Part shown: one piece after another, positions 32,455 to 42,921 of the stretch
Numbering within the stretch: position 1 is the stretch's first letter
Layout: every line of letters starts with the position of its first letter
DNA from: Hymenochaete sp. R1
Lineage: Eukaryota > Basidiomycota > Agaricomycetes > Hymenochaetales > Hymenochaetaceae
NCBI GenBank assembly: GCA_019400425.1
Contig: JAFREE010000102.1
Span: 24,655-88,654 of the forward strand
Length of the DNA: 64,000 nt
Direction: 5' to 3'
The notes under the pieces: model-generated
Database searches by the model: none
Told to the model about the DNA's origin: nothing
Seen by the model: only the letters and a program-made list of their open reading frames with translations
Position numbers and translations under genes: made by a program

Positions 32455-32703
32455 ATGTATATTTTTGTTAAGTGTCTGACGGGGAAGACCATTTCGCTGG
32501 AGGTCGAGTCCTCGGACACTATCGATAACGTCAAGTCAAAGGTCCAAGACAAAGAGGGCATTCCTCCAGACCAGCAGCGTCTAATCTTCGCTGGATTTCA
32601 ACTCGACGACGACCTCCTTCTTCTAGACTACAACATTCAGAAGGAATCTACCCTCCATCTTGTCCTTCGTCTTAGGGGCGGCTCGGAAGCCAAGAATGTC
32701 TGA
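32455..32703 (+). CDS. Diverged single-unit ubiquitin, Lys48 replaced
   Basis: 82 codons: a full ubiquitin unit (76 residues ending LRLRGG) plus a six-residue tail SEAKNV. The start [11 protein letters not shown] aligns without gaps to ubiquitin. Visible changes from the near-invariant eukaryotic sequence are Q2Y, T7C, T14S, A28S, I30V, K48F, E51D, G53D, R54L, T55L and A57L. Lys6, 11, 27, 29, 33 and 63 are kept, as are Leu8, Ile44, Val70 and the Gly-Gly end. Lys48, the main site for chains that send proteins to the proteasome, is Phe (AGFQLDDD). The tail after Gly-Gly would need a deubiquitinase cut before conjugation. The core is preserved while a cluster of changes falls at 48-57. Upstream, 32407-32454 is in frame but not ubiquitin-like, so the Met at 32455 is the start. 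A host ubiquitin gene copied into the Helitron is the likely origin. Confidence 0.85.
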   Translation: MYIFVKCLTGKTISLEVESSDTIDNVKSKVQDKEGIPPDQQRLIFAGFQLDDDLLLLDYNIQKESTLHLVLRLRGGSEAKNV

Positions 32704-32762
32704 TCGCTGCTGAGAGCGAGACACCTCAGACTATCTATACTCTACCTCGGAGGTCTCTCTCC

Positions 32763-32868
32763 CTACCCTTCGACGCCTACACTCTCATTCTCATCTCCCT
32801 ACTCGACGGCGCCTACACTCTCATTCTCATCTCCCTACCCGACGACGCCTACACTCTCATTCTACTCT
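32763..32868 (+). repeat. 36-bp tandem repeat, about 2.6 units
   Basis: A unit containing GCCTACACTCTCATTCT starts at 32775, 32811 and 32847, exactly 36 bases apart, with CGACG just before each. It lies right after the ubiquitin stop codon. The period is a multiple of three but no coding use is seen. Confidence 0.8.
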
Positions 32869-34066
32869 TCCTCAACCGTTCTTCTTTGAATTGTCGCTCA
32901 CGTATTTCTCATCCTTCTGCCACATCTTTTCAGCATCTGATCCATACAATCGTTCCTTCTACCTCAATATTCTTCCTTCTCGCTATGTTGCTCGTCGTGC
33001 TTTGTGACTTGTTTTCGCATCGAACGAACTCTCAGAATTCTCGGTCTCATACATCCCATATTCATTTCTTGGATTGGTACCTGGTAAGTAAAGCGGAGAA
33101 GAACGATCATAACTCAGTGTCGAGTGTCACAAACAATTTAGTTCTAACTCACGGTACTTTCATTAAATTAAATAGTTGTTACCGGCTTTGTTGTTTTGCA
33201 GCGTATATGCAAAATCTTGTAATGAATTCCACGTTTACTGAGGATCGACTGGCTCGCGCCTAAAAAACCTTGAGGTTCTATAATTAATGAGTATACCGAC
33301 GGAATAAGTTATTTCATTAAAAAAAGGAACTGCTCATCCCGGTCCCATTTGGCTACGACAACAATTACCTCCTAACCAATTTGTCTCTTGAAAACGGAAA
33401 ACGTGTCGAAATCGTCGATGCGCACAGATCGACATGTTTGGGCGGTGTTGGCGCAGCCCTGAACCGACTCATCACTCTCTTTGACACCTCCATTATCAAT
33501 GGCGCTCGTCTTCATATCTGGCCGCGTAGCAAGTTGCACAAGCGCGTTCGAACTGTCGTATTTGCTCAATGTCAAAGCCCATTAACCAAACCGGACAACC
33601 CGAGCTTACAGCAATTCCCTGAACGAATACTTAAAATGGATGGGGGGCGTCCACGCGCGAATTTCTAGACACGGGTGAGCCCTGGCGCCGAGAGAGGTTT
33701 CAAAGCCGTTCTGCGTCGAAGACGTTGCGTTGATGATGGTGGTAATCAGAGACGGTGGAACCAATGGAAGTTTTGCTAAGTCGCTCCTCATCATCTGCTA
33801 TCTATACAATGAATCGCCGTTCCGCGTTTTATACGCATTAGTTCAGCGATCCCGTTACCCATTCTCAATGGCGAAGCAACCCAACTTTCGTTTGAACGAA
33901 TACTATATTATGCTCATCCGCTGGTGATGTGCAATAAACGCCTTTTCGCTTCTAGACTTCATTATGACGAAGCTCTTGATGATGTACGTCCCAAGCAAAC
34001 CTTCCTGAGTTTCTATCAATATTTCTTATTCGTGTCTCTCTCTCATTCGCGGCCATTGCCTTCCTT
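32869..34066. other. Region with coding-like fragment, no intact gene
   Basis: Between the 36-bp repeat and the gene-fragment patchwork. A plus-strand frame around 33320-33668 reads LIPVPFGYDNNYLLTNLSLE and continues to a stop at 33668; it looks protein-like but is not recognised and has no clear start. The right-hand end of the Helitron may lie in this stretch; GAATTTCTAGA near 33659 contains a CTAG that could be a terminus, but there is no convincing hairpin before it. Confidence 0.3.
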
Positions 34067-34328
34067 ATGGATGAGCTACGGTCCCAGGACGTCCAGTTGC
34101 GTTTGAATGCCATACATCGCCTTTCGGCAAGTGCATCGGCTCTCGGATTTCACCGCGCGCGCGACGAACTCATCCCATTGCAAAACTCCGTCGACGATGA
34201 GGACAAAGTCCTTCTGGCTCTAGCAGAAGACTTACGCAGGATCTTCGATGATTATTTGGGAGGACGAAAGGTCGCGCATGTACAGCTTGGACCTTGCCGC
34301 CCTCGAGAAGTCGCTTGTACGTGACAAG
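34067..34328 (+). pseudogene. PP2A scaffold subunit A fragment, N-terminal part
   Basis: Begins MDELRSQDVQLRLNAIHRLS, then RARDELIPL and DDEDKVLLALAEDL, the N-terminal HEAT repeats of the PP2A A subunit (PR65/Tpd3). Small indels then break the frame: GGRKVAHVQL continues in one frame and LAALEKSLVRDK in another, ending at a GT donor. An intact subunit is about 600 residues, so this is a broken copy of the first 90 or so codons. Confidence 0.8.
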
Positions 34329-34401
34329 GTATCATGCACTATGAACAACTGACCCGATCACAAACGTATCAGACAACATTTCGCAGACGGTTGTATCTAT
34401 G

Positions 34402-34828
34402 ACGATGAGATCATGGGTCCCATGCCGATCTGACTACCCTATCCTGGGATCAAAGTGCGTTGTCTATCTAAACACATCCGCCCTACGGTTGACTGATCCA
34501 AACCTGAAAGTCGAGCTTGCCATGACGCGCATCCTCGGTGCAACGCCAGCCTGGATGCGTCCTCCTTACGGTAACTATAACGACCTCGTCCGACAGGCTT
34601 CCGCTATCCGCGGACAGCAAATCGCTGTCTGGAACTTTGACTCGGGCGACTCTTCGGGCGCCTCTGCCGATCAGAGTAAGCAGGCGTACCAGTCCGTTGC
34701 CAACCAGCGTCCGAACACGCTTTTGGCCCTCAAAATGAGACCGAGGAGTCGACGGTGCATGACGTGCTCCCGTATGCGATCCAACAGCTTCAGGGTAAAG
34801 GATACAGCTGTTGCGGACTGTGTGGGTT
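34402..34828 (+). pseudogene. Chitin deacetylase (NodB) fragment
   Basis: Carries [13 protein letters not shown], an intron-like gap, then [19 protein letters not shown] and [12 protein letters not shown], which are NodB-domain motifs of fungal chitin deacetylases. Later, [17 protein letters not shown] and VADCVG lie in shifted frames. Signal peptide, chitin-binding parts and the N-terminal catalytic Asp region are missing and at least two frameshifts are present. It is a dead fragment, joined directly to a transporter fragment. Confidence 0.8.
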
Positions 34829-34832
34829 GGCA

Positions 34833-35091
34833 GTCACCTCGGCGTCCCCGCGCAGAACATCGTAACCTCCTCCGTCATGTCCATCCCCGCCTTCATCGCC
34901 ATCTCCAAAATGCGCGTCCCGGAGCTGGAAGAGCCCATCACGCGCGGGCAAGTCGTCGTCGACCGCGGCGTGGAGAGCACCCACCCGCGAACGCTCTGCA
35001 CGCCTTCTCCAAGGGCGCGTCGTTCGGGTTCATGGTCGCCGGGAGCATCCTCACGAACGTGTTGACGATTTTGACTTTGGTAGCGACGATT
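34833..35091 (+). pseudogene. Concentrative nucleoside transporter (CNT) fragment
   Basis: Reads [19 protein letters not shown], then [16 protein letters not shown], then after a one-base frame change [16 protein letters not shown] and [15 protein letters not shown]. These are conserved C-terminal blocks of CNT-type nucleoside transporters. The rest of the protein is absent. Junctions on both sides fall within a few bases of other gene fragments. Confidence 0.8.
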
Positions 35092-35187
35092 CATAGGTTG
35101 CTTGAAACAATTGGACCTGACATAGTGAAGGTAGAATTGATCAATGCGTATATCCAGATACTTAAGGACAACGAGGCGGAAGCTTGA
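35092..35187 (+). pseudogene. PP2A scaffold subunit A fragment, internal part
   Basis: In frame with the end of the transporter piece, this reads [18 protein letters not shown] and ILKDNEAEA before a stop. It matches an internal HEAT-repeat stretch of the PP2A A subunit (LLKDNEAEVRTAA in other species), perhaps 150-200 residues after the first fragment. So the two PP2A pieces flank the deacetylase and transporter pieces. The frame after it (35230-35402, NPEGKHLTQLAHCNLGMK) is coding-like but unrecognised. Confidence 0.7.
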
Positions 35188-38100
35188 AATGCATGCGAAG
35201 GTACTCTTCATATTTTGGCGTTGGAATCTGTTGCGCACTTGACGTAGGAGACGGTCAACCCGGAAGGGAAACACTTGACACAGCTTGCTCATTGCAACCT
35301 CGGCATGAAGACCATTTTCGAACATGGCTCGTTCTCGGCGTCTGTGAATACGGTATTCCTCGAAGCGTATGACACGACTACTGTTTCGAACACCGTTACC
35401 TAGATTTAGTGGGTCCATCCTGACGGTGATTTTCATTCACATGAACATCCGTACGGAATATGGAACATAGCTTTGCGGAACACAGAAGCTCAGCGTCACG
35501 TCCGGGTCCGTTACAATAAAAGCATTGTTCAACATTCCCTTCATGGCGCTCAAGCTATATAGCACATTTCTTGCAGATGATTCCGCTGCATGTCGGCGTA
35601 CCTTTGAGTAATAATACCCGAAATATGTTATATACCGGTCTATATGTCATTTATAACAATTATTGAGGCACTGTTCAACAATGACAATGAACACGCGTTG
35701 TCTGTGACTCTTTTGTCACCTAACCGTCATCGTTCCTGCCGCGCATAGCGGCCATAGCCATCCAGTAAATTCTTACCCCGACCCCGCTCTCTTTCTCTGA
35801 AGCTGTTTCATTTAAGATTAATGCCAAATGATCATTATATTGACCATCGTGATATCACCCACTGGCACGAGCATGACTGTCGTTCTCGTTCTCGTTCCTT
35901 GGGGGAAAATCTGTAGCGTTCCAATTCTTTCTTGTTTCGTTTTATTTCGTTTTGTTTTGGTACGCCTTTCAAAGTTGTAAAGTTTGATAACACTGGTACT
36001 GAGTGAAGAAATCCTCGATAACTTGCCTCCTCTTAAGCTTGAGGGTTAGTGAAGGCTAAGCTCCCCTCACCGTCCCAGCAGTGTCCCAGTCCCCTCATCT
36101 CACCTTCCCATCATTCCCCGGAACGGAACGACAGCTGGCGGGTGCGCGACCCCGACCCCGGCTCCTTAGTAGAACATTAGAAATCAAATATTAAATATTA
36201 ATCAAAATACCCCGCCCTTTCCTAACTAGCCTAAGCCTAAGCAACCCTTACCTCCCTTGCCTTACCTTAGTAACCCTACCCGTCACTGTCACCCGTCCCT
36301 CGACGCCACACGGAGGGTCCATTTCATTTCATTCCTGGAGTCCAGGAATCTAGGTCCTTTATCGTTACGCTCAACGTTCCATTCAATTTCGCTTTCGGTT
36401 AAAAAGTAGTGATTGATGATTGGTAGCTCTAGTAACTAATAAACGATTGGGGGTTGGTTGAGTTGACGAAACTCTTAAGGAGGGGGCGGGAGGGAACCGT
36501 ACTACTATACTTCAAGTTCGCGTACTGGGTGGGCGAATCTGTGATCCTGACTCGAAATATGGACGACGGACGACGCTCAGACTTGCCGTAGGCCGGGTTC
36601 ACTAAAAGCTGAAGCTGAAAGGTACATACTAAGATACTTTGGCGGTTGGTACAAGTTACTGGATTGCGATGCCTCCGAGTCTGCCTCTGCATGGATCAAG
36701 TGGGTGCCATAGATGTGGACTGAGACAGTATATATGTACACTGCGATAAGAATGCAGGCTGAGGTAAGAGGTAAAACGAAGTGAGTGGTGTACAAATACT
36801 ACAAATACTAGTACGCACTTGGACCTTTGGATCTCGTCACACAAACAGACCGTCCTATTCGATGGGACGGCGTGTTGAACGCATTATCAGGTGGCTATAG
36901 CGTATTATTATTATTAATCTTGTGTGCAAAGCATAAGAACAGATAAGCAGAGTACTAGAACTGGTACAGAGGGCTAGGAGCCGTGCTGTACCATTATCAT
37001 TTCCAAATGCCCAGCCACTTGATCGAGGTAGTTCATCAATCCGGCAGTGGTTACCAATCCCACTCGACCTATCAATATTGTAAGCTATGCATAATTCATC
37101 ATTGCCAATCATTGGCAGTGTTCACTACAGCACTTTATGCTCTTCCGGGTCCGCTGAGTACTGGTAACTATTAAATGCGTCGATGCGGTAGTGAGGGGCA
37201 ATGATTCGAATGAGCGTTGAATGCGTTGGCTGTTGATTGAGGAAGGAGTTAGGACTCCTGGTACCCCCTTGTTCATCTCCATTTGGGTTTTGCAAGAAGT
37301 TCGGAACTGAAGGGTCGAGAGTGCGGCTTGGTCTTGGAAGTTGGTTGGAAGAAGCGAAGGGGAAGGGGCGCGATGGCCCGACGAGCCGCGAACCGACGCG
37401 TCTTGTTTGTTTATTCGTCGATCCGTGCCTTTTTGTCGACGTTGACGAATCACGAATATTCAAGTCATTGGTTGATTTATAACCCCCACACGACTCCCCA
37501 TGATTTTCGAATGCAGCTGGATACAATACCCAGGATAACCTATGCTCCCTGGTTATCTGGAAAGGGTGTCATGGGGCGCCGAGGAGCCTCAGGCGTCTTC
37601 CGCCAATTTTTTTTTTACGCAATACTGGCAAATCCGTACGATAACGATAGGGTGATATACTGATAGGCGCTCTGCTAGCTTGATTATGGCGCTTATTATC
37701 TAGAATCACTGATATTATCAGATCAGATCCCATGACCAAAACGTCTACTAGCTTCCTCCCAATGGACGCCAGCTGACCTTTCGTTGGTTCTGGCGGTTGG
37801 CAAGATCCGTGTCGTAAAACGTCTTTCGATTCGCGTTATTTCGAGAGCTTCGTCACTCCGATTGAACGATGTGCAGGGGTTTGTTTCTCTCGGACATCGT
37901 GACCTCAGATATTCGCAGTAAGTGTTGTCAAGACAGGGTCGAAAGAAGACCCAGCCCAACCAGCAGCGTTTATAAATCCAACCATGTACCTACGTGTCCT
38001 TCTGCAACAAGGACCGGCGCTTACCGGCGTCTCCCGAGAAGAAAGTTTCTCAATCCTCTCCATCTCAATCTCCAGCCGCGCACATGGATTCTGCTTCCGG

Positions 38101-41100
38101 ATCCGAACCCTACGCATCGCGTGAGTTCGATTCTTCCGGATCCCGAGCTCAAAGTCATCGTGACGATGGCATGCACGATTGTTATGTTATTGCACTTACC
38201 AGAAGGAGGCGTACGTTTGGACCTAAAAATAACTCCCCAAAAGCACGCGAAGCATTCCACGTTCCATGTGAATATGGATACTGCTCAGAGATGACGCATC
38301 GTCCGGGGTAGACGAAGCGCCCATTCATCCGAATTCCGCACAACTCGGACCCACTGCGAAGTAAGAGAAGCGTAGTGCGTTCCGAGAGTGGTCCGAGAGC
38401 GAGAAGCCATTGGATTGGATTGGAAGCCAAAATGCATGACGCTGCTGATTCGATGACATGGACACTGGTGGGTTCATGAGTCACTCACACACACATACCG
38501 CTTTTCTCCTTTTTACAGTTCAGTCGGTCCTCGCGTCCGAAAACCTTGACGCCTGCCGTAGATCTTTCATTGTCATTGTACAGAAAACGCAGATGGACAT
38601 TACATTGATTCATATTGGTCGATTGGGTAAGTCTCAATGATGCCGATGCTGAAAAATTTCTACAAGTAGTACCAGTATATGCAGCTCTGCCACGGCGGAT
38701 GGCTTGGGCTTGGTTTCCCGTCTTCCACCTTCATGCGATCGGCGATACATCGAAGATAATACATCAGTGAGGCCTCACTACCATAGAAGCATATAGTCGG
38801 ACGTTCGTCTCATAAAAGGTCCTACGATTCATAACCTAAACCTTTCGAGTCGACTAAAGCCCGTCGTTGCCCGTATCTGCACACCGAGCGCATCATGTCC
38901 ATCTCAACCCGGTCCCGGATTCCTTCAACACGAACCCTGTCGTGGCGTCACGATCGCAATCGTCCTCGGAAGGGTTTATGTTCGCGTTTCCAACCTTGAA
39001 CCCTCAGTTTGATTTCTTAACTTACATTCGAGTCTATGAAAACACACTGACTCGGACTGACACCGTGAAACATCGCATGTTGCAGCATCAGAGCGATATC
39101 CAGCCAGTATGTCCAAGACATCCAGCCACGATCACGAATCACGATCACGAAATCTCCCGACCCCGCCACAGAACTATAATTCTTATTTAAAGGTGAAGCA
39201 GTGATGGTCCTTTATGTTGCTTTACCAGAGATGACGACTCGGATATCTGTGATAAACGCGAGACGGTGAGCTTTGAGCTCAACAATGGACAATTACTTTG
39301 CGATGGCCGTGTTCCTAAGGCCAAGGGAAGTTTCCGATTTCCTCTTCCCCACAACCGAGTCTATTATGCAGTGTGGAAAAGAAGTGCCTGGCCCACACCG
39401 GCAACCAACGAACGACCGTCTGGGCATCTTTTGAATCTTTCGTTCTTTGAGAATCGAGCCTTTGACGCGCCATTCATACTACTGGTACACGAAATCCGCG
39501 TCGGAACCGCGCCCATGGCTATGGGAAAAGTCGACTGCGGACTGCTTGGATGGATGGCAAGATGCGCTAACTTTGAACTCTGATACGGATGATTGCGCGT
39601 CTCCAATTAGAACCTCGACGACGCTCGTTCACTGGTACCAACGCACCGGCGGAGGGAAAGAATCTGAAATCCGTGAGCGAGGAAACGCAGGAAGCTTTAG
39701 ACTAACTTACCTTTTTTTTTCTAATAAAAACATCCTTAGGCTTTCGTCAATCGCCATTTTGTCTCCGCGCCTGCCAGTGGATGCTGTTCCGCGGAGAAAA
39801 GAGAAAGAGACGGAGACGGAGACAGAGTACGTGTATCCGAAACACACCAGCACCTGCGGCACCGAAATGCGAACGCAATAAGTAAGTTAGAGTAAGTTGA
39901 CGGCGGCGGGTGTTCGAGGACATCGCCGCCCCGGGCCGCCCACAGAAAAGCACCGCCGAGCGCGGCCTGAACAGTTCAACCCCAGTCTTCTTCTAGCATG
40001 ATGATGATATACTACCTTCAAGATTTTCATTCCTCTTGCTTCGTTTGAACCTTTTTAGGTTTTTGTTCTCTGTTGCTTCTTCGATTCGTTCTTTGGGGTT
40101 TTTTTGTGGTCCTTCGCATGCACCGGTGCACGGGCGCGATTGCTTCGGTCTTGACCTCGTTACCGTGACAGTCGTTGCCAGTACTAGTGTGAATACCAAT
40201 ATGAATGGTCCAACACCACCACCATCATCATGATCGCTTTTGAATATTCGAATGCCAGTACGATACGCACACACCGTCGGAGGCCGCCTTCCACTGGCAA
40301 ATATACAATATGCTGGATCGATGAACCGTGCAATATAAACGAGAAATGCGGCGGGTGATGTACCTGTGATGAGATAGTGAATTGTGAGTGTCAAGTACTC
40401 TTTTCGGAGGTTCTTTTTTCAAGTTAGTAATCACTTTCCTTCAAGTTCTAGTTCTCTTCCTTCCTTCATTCGTCTTTCAGTCTTCCACCATTCTATTCCC
40501 AATCATCCATCACTGGCACTTTGAGTTGCGGTCCCCGTTGCGTCATTCGTCATCTATCAATTACTCGAAAAAGCCACTGGCCCAAGTGACAAAGCAGGAA
40601 TAGGACGGGACGAGCGAAAGGTTAACGGGGGTCCGCTCGAGAAGTTACCTCGAAACGAATTCGTCACTGGCACGATGAACTCTAAAATCCCAAGTTGGGC
40701 AAAGCGAGTCATAACCTGTCGTTTGACCGGGACTTTCATGGTACGACTTATAGTAAACTATAACTCGACGGCGAACCGGAGTATGTGTTCGCCGTACTCC
40801 GTTCGCTGTAACGTAACCGTATACCGGCGACGTCGACGTGGTGGAGTAATCCGAGCACCCGAACGCGAAATGGATAACGTATGCATGTATACATGTATAT
40901 GTACATACATGTACGTACCTCACCTTGTGGAACTTGGAAGTGAAGTTGAAGTTCGTCGAGGAGGAGGTGGAGGCACCGGGGAGGGCGCGGAGCGGAACAA
41001 ACTTACGGAGGGGAGGCCTGAGGGGTGCCAGTGGATCCCGCCCGTCGTTATCGGTGTACCTCTCCGCCGGGCATTTTCCTTATAAGTATCCCGAGAGTAC

Positions 41101-42921
41101 TACATATATATATGTATAATCAAACCTGGTGGAGCTTAGAACCACATTGAATAGGAAGTAGTAATAGAAATGTTAATGGTAATGGTCGGGTCGGGTGCAC
41201 GTCCTCGAGAAAAGAGAGAGAAAAAGGTTCGGAGACTGACGGCGTTCGAGAGAAGAGAGAGAAAATGCGAATGCTGTGCGACGGGCACTGACGATAAAAT
41301 TGGCAATTACGGTGATTCGGGGTTTGGAAAGCCTAAATGGTCGCCGTTTCAGCGGTTCGTTCATTAGACGAGATCGGGAGCTCGGGAGACGGAGAAGAGA
41401 AGGACACGGAAGGAGAAGAAGAAAAGCTATGTGTTTGTTTTTGTCCATGTGAAGGTTTGAAGTCTCGAGGACGAGGAGATACCACAAGGTTCTGCAAGTC
41501 CGAAGAAACCCGTTCAAAAAATTATACAATTCGTTAGTCTTGTTGTTACGAAAGAGATACGAGACGAAATGGGGCTAAGAGCTGGCGCACGGAAGCAACC
41601 GACGTCTTGAGTGTCACATCTCAGCCTGAATTTCACTCGAGAATAAACAGAGACACCGCCGTCACCGAAAGACTGAATGCTTTCGATCCACCTTGAATCA
41701 TTCTTGGACCACGATGCCGGGTTTCACTCAAGCGTAACCATGTGCATGAAAGCGGGGACGGTACCGGAAATGAAACGCTAGTTTAACGTTGAAATGAAAA
41801 ACGGCATCGTGCATAAGGCAACGGCGGCTTGTGATTCGTGTAAGATGCCATACAATACAATACCACCGACCGGTATCAAGTCGTTTGCGTAGGCAGCGAC
41901 AGCGGCAGCGTGGACACTGGGTCTGGGAAGGTTGTCTCACTGCTTCCATAGGGTCAACTACATTGCGTGGGTGGTCTGATTATTCCATTATCGTTGCAAG
42001 GCGACTCGTAAGTTTGGAAAGAAAAGGTGCCTGGCTATATGCGTAAGTAGTTGAACTTCTATAAGGGAAAGATTGTCCTTCCGTACGTGTACCGTACCAT
42101 ATATTGATTGTATACTGACTTTGTGTTCGTCATTGTAACGTATTGGTAATGAAACCCCTCTCCTGGCCTGGCTGCCGCAGCAACCTTACTTACCAATGCC
42201 CAGAAGATGCAGTGGCCGATCCCGTGGCCGACACCGACGACATCGAGTCGAGTTCTACGCCGCTGCAAAGCAGTGGAAAGACTCAAGAGAGAGAGCCCGA
42301 CCGACGCACCGTCAGTTTCGTTCGAACGACCTCCTCTCGTTCCGTCGGCGAGTTTCCCCGAAGAACGACCCACGCCGGGCGAATGAGAGACGAGAGAAGG
42401 AGATGCCCCGATGTCATCGCAAGAAAGAAAAGACCGTTTCGGTCGTGGTGTCTGGGGGTTTTTGCATCGCCACATTGCTTGCGCGTGTCTCCCTGAAGAA
42501 GGACGGTACGGATCAGATCTGAGATCGGGAGCTTTGAGCATGGTCCACCAACAGCCTGGGACCACCCGTACCGGATCGACTGCCGAAGCCGAGGTGATTG
42601 GATAAGCAATTCCGGGTGGCTCTCGGCAGGTGTAATCCGTAACCGTCAGTTGGTTGGATTAGTAGACTGACTACTAATAAGTACAAGTACTTAATACTCT
42701 CTGTGGCACGGTTTGATTTCACGGTTTCTGCCCCCGACTCACTGACGGTCCTCCTCTCTCACTCCTTTCCCCGCCACCATCATCATACCCCCCTCCCCCG
42801 TCTCGTCGCTCTCGACGTTCTCGTCGTCGTCAAAAGTACCAGCATCGTCAGTGTTGAGCTCACCAACCACAGAGTCATCGACAAAGAGAGCGCGACTTTA
42901 GCCCCCTCAACTACCTCCACC
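35188..42921. other. Long gene-poor region
   Basis: About 7.7 kb without a supported gene. A coding-like scrap lies at 35230-35402. Further on, open frames are short and overlap on both strands; the longest are a minus-strand 133-codon frame near 37125-37526 and a minus-strand 168-codon frame near 42059-42565, both low in complexity and without homology that I can see. AT-rich and CCCCTCA-type patches are common. The last 1-2 kb probably holds the promoter and leader of the Sfp1-like gene. Confidence 0.4.

Larger units (their letters stand above)
19793..32703 (+). mobile_element. Helitron (rolling-circle transposon), core region
   Basis: Defined by the replicase-helicase at 21842-29167. The outer limits given are those of same-strand genes that may belong to it, not true termini. 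A Helitron should begin 5'-TC and end CTRR-3' just after a short GC hairpin, inserted between A and T with no target duplication; I could not place either end with confidence. The long uninterrupted helicase frame suggests a young or recently active copy. Confidence 0.6.

Noticed and set aside
33655..33668. CTAG near 33659 as the Helitron 3' terminus
   Set aside because: The usual hairpin 10-20 bases upstream is not convincing and no second copy is available to confirm the end.
34399..35187. A single 262-codon gene
   Set aside because: The frame runs through pieces of chitin deacetylase, CNT transporter and PP2A only by chance; the true family frames shift several times.
42703..42921. Upstream in-frame start for the Sfp1-like protein at 42703
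   Set aside because: The added residues are unlike the rest of the protein and have no support; the ATG at 42922 has the better context.
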